Origin: Roseateles_B sp041912595
Lineage (GTDB): Bacteria; Pseudomonadota; Gammaproteobacteria; Burkholderiales; Burkholderiaceae_C
Reading direction: 5' to 3'
NCBI GenBank assembly: GCA_041912595.1
Contig: JAYRMR010000022.1
Coordinates: 18,610-82,609 of the forward strand
Length of the DNA: 64,000 bases
Position numbers and translations under genes: made by a program. The notes under the pieces are model-generated. The model was not told the origin of the DNA. It saw only the letters and a list, made by a program, of their open reading frames with translations, and ran no database searches. Below, in pieces: positions 61,687-64,000 of this stretch. Numbering within the stretch: the first letter of the stretch is position 1; each line of letters begins with the position of its first letter.

Positions 61687-62232
61687 ATCGCTACTTTTGC
61701 TGACCGTCGTGCGATTCCCGAGCGAAAGCATCGGCTGAACCGTGAAATCCTTGCTCCCGAGGTCCGTCTGAACGGACCCGAGAACGAGCCCATCGGTGTC
61801 GTGAGCATCCAGGAAGCCCTGCGCATGGCGGGCGACATGGATGTGGATCTCGTCGAGATCTCTGCCACCGCCAATCCGCCGGTCTGCCGGCTGATGGACT
61901 ACGGCAAGTTCAAGTACATGGAGCAGAAGCGCGCGGCCGAGGCCAAGGCCAAGCAGAAGGTCGTCGAGGTCAAGGAAGTCAAGTTCCGCCCGGGTACGGA
62001 CGAAGGCGACTACCAGATCAAGATGCGCAATCTGCGCCGCTTCATCGCCGAGGATGGTGACAAGGGCAAGGTGACGCTGCGTTACCGCGGTCGCGAAATC
62101 ACCCACCAGGACATCGGCATGCGCCTGCTGGAGCGCATCCGTGACGAGCTGGCGGATGTGGCGGTCGTCGAGCACATGCCCAAGCTGGAAGGGCGGCAGA
62201 TGATCATGGTTCTCGCGCCGAAGAAGCGTTGA
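61687..62232 (+). CDS. infC: Translation initiation factor IF-3 with AUC start codon
   Basis: The 181-residue protein matches IF-3: KHRLNREILAPEVRL and SIQEALRMAGDMDVDLVEI in the N-domain, PPVCRLMDYGKFKY in the linker, and the C-domain KVTLRYRGREITHQDIGMRLL. The reading frame has a stop at 61672 and no ATG, GTG or TTG before the conserved N-terminus; the first codon after an AAAGGGTGG site at proper distance is ATC at 61687. So infC starts with ATC. E. coli infC uses AUU, which lets IF-3 repress its own translation; the same control is likely here. The next in-frame standard start (GTG 61801) would delete the N-domain. Confidence 0.92.
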   Translation: MATFADRRAIPERKHRLNREILAPEVRLNGPENEPIGVVSIQEALRMAGDMDVDLVEISATANPPVCRLMDYGKFKYMEQKRAAEAKAKQKVVEVKEVKFRPGTDEGDYQIKMRNLRRFIAEDGDKGKVTLRYRGREITHQDIGMRLLERIRDELADVAVVEHMPKLEGRQMIMVLAPKKR

Positions 62233-62539
62233 GCCCCCGGGCCCGCGGGTACGCGGGCCCACCCCCCGAGGGGGTGCATACAAAACCGGGCGTTGGCCCG
62301 GTTTTGTATGCAAGAGGCCGTCCTTGGGGCGGCCCGGCGGACGGCCTGAAAAGGCCTCGCTGGCGAAGAGCCGCCCGTTGGGCGGCATCGTCGTCGGTGG
62401 TGTGCCGGCGTTGCTAGGGCCTCGGCCCATGGTTCAGGCCCGTCGATCTGGTCGTCGGCGGGCTTATTAGTCTCCCTGAGGCCGGCAAGTGTTGCGAGTC
62501 CCGCAACCGCCCCAGGGGACGCACTTAAAAGGAGCAGTC
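62233..62539 (+). promoter_or_regulatory. Hairpin-rich infC-rpmI spacer with possible L20 leader
   Basis: No gene is seen. In order: GGGCCCGCG/CGCGGGCCC hairpin, CCCCCCGAGGGGG palindrome, a 16-bp terminator-like stem (separate entry), AGGCCGTCC/GGACGGCCT, GCCGCCC/GGGCGGC, and finally GTTGCG/CGCAAC (62491-62507) enclosed by CCCTG (62474) and CAGGG (62513). The last nested structure lies just before the rpmI ribosome site, the place where ribosomal protein L20 controls rpmI-rplT in other bacteria. No promoter is clearly visible. Confidence 0.5.
62276..62311. terminator. Strong palindromic terminator-like stem after infC
   Basis: GCATACAAAACCGGGC and GCCCGGTTTTGTATGC form a perfect 16-bp stem with loop GTTG. 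The T-tract lies within the right arm (GGTTTTGTATG). It could end infC transcripts partially, leaving rpmI-rplT to an internal promoter, or act as an mRNA stability stem in a continuous operon. Confidence 0.65.
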
Positions 62540-62743
62540 ATGCCCAAAATGAAGACCAAGAGCGGCGCGAAGAAGCGTTTCCGCGTCCGTCCGGGTGGTA
62601 CCGTCAAGCGCGGTCAGGCGTACAAGCGCCACATCCTGACCAAGAAGACCACGAAGAACAAGCGTCAGCTCCGCGGCGCCGTGAACGTGCATGAAACCAA
62701 CATGGGTCACATCGCTTCGATGCTGCCCTATGCCGGTCTGTAA
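62540..62743 (+). CDS. rpmI: 50S ribosomal protein L35
   Basis: The 67-residue basic protein begins MPKMKTKSGAKKRFRV and contains GGTVKRGQAYKRHILTKK and KNKRQLRGAV, the L35 signature. It is slightly longer than the E. coli protein (65). The ATG at 62540 follows AAAGGAG. It precedes rplT by 24 bases; the two form an operon whose expression is usually controlled by L20 binding to the leader. Confidence 0.98.
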   Translation: MPKMKTKSGAKKRFRVRPGGTVKRGQAYKRHILTKKTTKNKRQLRGAVNVHETNMGHIASMLPYAGL

Positions 62744-62767
62744 TCCCACGATTTAAGGAGATACAAC

Positions 62768-63124
62768 ATGCCTCGCGTCAAACGTGGTGTTACCGCACGT
62801 GCTCGTCACAAGAAGGTCCTGGCTCTGGCCAAGGGCTTCCGTGGTCGTCGCAAGAACGTCTTCCGCATCGCCAAGCAGGCGGTGATGAAGGCAGGCCAAT
62901 ACGCCTACCGTGACCGCCGTGCCAAGAAGCGCGTGTTCCGCCAGCTGTGGATTGCTCGTATCAACGCAGCAAGCCGTGGCCTGGGTCTGAGCTACAGCAA
63001 GTTCGTGGCCGGCCTGAAGAAGGCCCAGATCGACATCGACCGCAAGGTCCTGGCTGATCTGGCCGTCAACGATCCGGCTGGCTTTGCCAGCATCTTCGCC
63101 AAGGTGAAGGCCGCTCTCGCCTAA
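62768..63124 (+). CDS. rplT: 50S ribosomal protein L20
   Basis: The 118-residue protein shows the L20 pattern: MPRVKRGVTARARHKKVL, AKGFRGRRKNVFRIAKQAVMKAGQYAYRDRR in parts, and the globular C-terminal part SYSKFVAGLKKAQIDIDRKVLADLAVNDP. The length is the usual one. It binds 23S rRNA early in 50S assembly and, in many bacteria, its own mRNA leader. An AAGGAG site precedes the ATG. Confidence 0.98.
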   Translation: MPRVKRGVTARARHKKVLALAKGFRGRRKNVFRIAKQAVMKAGQYAYRDRRAKKRVFRQLWIARINAASRGLGLSYSKFVAGLKKAQIDIDRKVLADLAVNDPAGFASIFAKVKAALA

Positions 63125-63191
63125 ATGTCCTGATGCGGTGCAAGCCGCATCCGGGCGGCCCTGTCTGCAAAGGCAGGGTGCGCACCCCTTG

Positions 63192-63220
63192 AAGGCCGAC
63201 ACCCTGGTGTTCGGCCTTTT
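63192..63220 (+). terminator. Intrinsic terminator after rplT
   Basis: AAGGCCGACACC pairs with GGTGTTCGGCCTT (one bulged base) around a CT loop, followed by TTTTCTCATTTTT. It lies 67 bases after the rplT stop. A separate ATGCGG/CCGCAT hairpin lies at 63133-63150. The pheS gene 150 bases downstream would then need its own promoter or readthrough. Confidence 0.75.
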
Positions 63221-63367
63221 CTCATTTTTCTGTTTGCCCAGAGTCGTCGCCCTGACGCGCCCCCGGCCCGCCGCCGAGGCCCTGCAGGACCGACACCCCC
63301 GCCGGGTTCGCGCCCGACGATCCAGGGGCTTCACGCCCCCGCCAACGAATACGAGTCCGCCGCCGCG

Positions 63368-64000
63368 ATGAACGACCTCGCCCAATTGCTGCAAAGCGCC
63401 CAGGCTGAATTTGCCCAGGCTTCCACCCCTGCCGACCTGGAGAACGCCAAGGCGCGATTCCTGGGCAAGTCCGGCCAGGTGACCGAGCTGATGAAGGGCC
63501 TGGCCGCACTGCCGGTCGAGGAGAAGAAGACCCGCGGCGCGGAGATCAACCAGCTCAAGCAGGGCATCGAGGCCGCGCTGAACGCGCGCCGCCAGGCCCT
63601 CGCGGACGCCGAGCTCGAGAAGCAGCTCAAGGCCGAGGCGCTCGACGTGACGCTGCCCGGCCGCCAGCGCGGCACCGGCGGCCTGCACCCGATCACCCGG
63701 GCGATGGAGCGCATCGAGGCCATCTTTGGCTCCATGGGCTTCGACGTGGCCGACGGCCCGGAGATCGAGACGGACTGGTTCAGCTTCTCCTCGCTGAACA
63801 ACCCCGAGAACCACCCGGCCCGCTCCATGCAGGACACGTTCTACGTGGACATGAAGGACGAGGGCGGCCGCTGGTTCAATCTGCGCCCGCACACGAGCCC
63901 CATGCAGATCCGCTACGCGCAGGCCCATGCCAAGCGCTATGCCGGCCAGGACACCATGCCGGAAATCCGCGTGATCGCCCCGGGCCGCACCTACCGCGTG
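63368..64000 (+). CDS. pheS: Phenylalanyl-tRNA synthetase alpha subunit (3' truncated)
   Basis: The frame is open from the ATG at 63368 to the window end (211 codons). The N-terminal coiled coil (residues 1-90, including LENAKARFLGKSGQVTELMKGL in parts) is followed by the catalytic domain start HPITRAMERIEAIFGSMGFDVADGPEIETD in parts, and the class II motif segment NLRPHTSPMQIRYAQ. The alpha subunit forms a heterotetramer with PheT, which should follow outside the window. The gene lies 243 bases after rplT, and a terminator lies between. Confidence 0.96.
   Translation, partial: MNDLAQLLQSAQAEFAQASTPADLENAKARFLGKSGQVTELMKGLAALPVEEKKTRGAEINQLKQGIEAALNARRQALADAELEKQLKAEALDVTLPGRQRGTGGLHPITRAMERIEAIFGSMGFDVADGPEIETDWFSFSSLNNPENHPARSMQDTFYVDMKDEGGRWFNLRPHTSPMQIRYAQAHAKRYAGQDTMPEIRVIAPGRTYRV

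Noticed and set aside
63200..63240. Phe-rich frame (VFGLFSFFCL) before pheS, like a pheST leader peptide
   Set aside because: The Phe codons are the T-tract of the terminator after rplT, and there is no ribosome site or second terminator between it and pheS. It is better explained as a by-product of the U-tract.

Overview
The window is a very GC-rich bacterial chromosome segment with almost no spare DNA. Gene order and protein types (phaC-phaA-phaB; glnA-ntrB-ntrC with a DUF4124-like gene between glnA and ntrB; thrS-infC-rpmI-rplT-pheS; a Liv-type ABC cassette beside an acyl-CoA synthetase; DUF6600, AIM24, EI24 and SelO proteins) point to a betaproteobacterium of the order Burkholderiales, probably near the Rubrivivax/Roseateles/Leptothrix or Comamonadaceae lineages. 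The placement is inferred from gene content only; there is no rRNA or tRNA gene in the window. No prophage, insertion sequence, CRISPR array or toxin cluster was found. A 10-N assembly gap lies at 55193-55202, so linkage across it is not proven by this sequence.

Layout. 1-3.3 kb: end of a LapD-like degenerate EAL protein, a Nudix hydrolase, maiA and pgeF. 3.3-8.6 kb: the polyhydroxybutyrate operon phaCAB and a convergent IclR regulator, separated by a hairpin-rich spacer. 8.7-14.4 kb: AIM24 protein, beta-propeller protein, polysaccharide deacetylase, sterol-desaturase-family enzyme, EI24 membrane protein and a CinA-like domain protein. 14.3-19.4 kb: the nitrogen-control block glnA, DUF4124-like protein, ntrB, ntrC, with a readable sigma54/NtrC promoter before glnA. 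19.4-28.6 kb: MBL hydrolase, def, DUF6600 protein, tesA/ybbA, then a minus-strand run selO-msrB-yciB-bolA-peptidylprolyl isomerase ending in six tandem terminator-like hairpins. 28.7-35.8 kb: acyl-CoA synthetase plus Liv-type ABC importer. 36-43.8 kb: a beta-oxidation operon. 43.9-48.5 kb: a periplasmic binding protein and two tandem chemoreceptors. 48.7-55.1 kb: oxidoreductases, an ElaA-type acetyltransferase and Tex. 55.2-59.4 kb: TonB receptor, patatin-like protein and glycine-zipper lipoprotein. 59.4-64 kb: the translation operon thrS-infC-rpmI-rplT-pheS.

How the parts connect. Acyl chains taken up or activated by the 28.7-35.8 kb cassette could feed the 36-44 kb beta-oxidation operon; acetyl-CoA could then be stored as PHB by phaCAB. 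The beta-oxidation operon and a distant MDR reductase share a 12-bp palindromic operator core, which suggests one TetR-type regulator encoded elsewhere. Nitrogen status is sensed by NtrBC acting on glnA; a sigma54-like element before phaC could link carbon storage to it.

The most interesting signals are regulatory. Upstream of thrS there is a 13-residue leader ORF with five threonines followed by an intrinsic terminator, laid out like a ribosome-mediated attenuator for a synthetase gene. Others are the periodic array of decaying terminators after the peptidylprolyl isomerase gene, an AUC start codon for infC, a promoter-like AT-rich island inside thrS, and a family of hairpin-bearing intergenic repeats with a covarying base pair.
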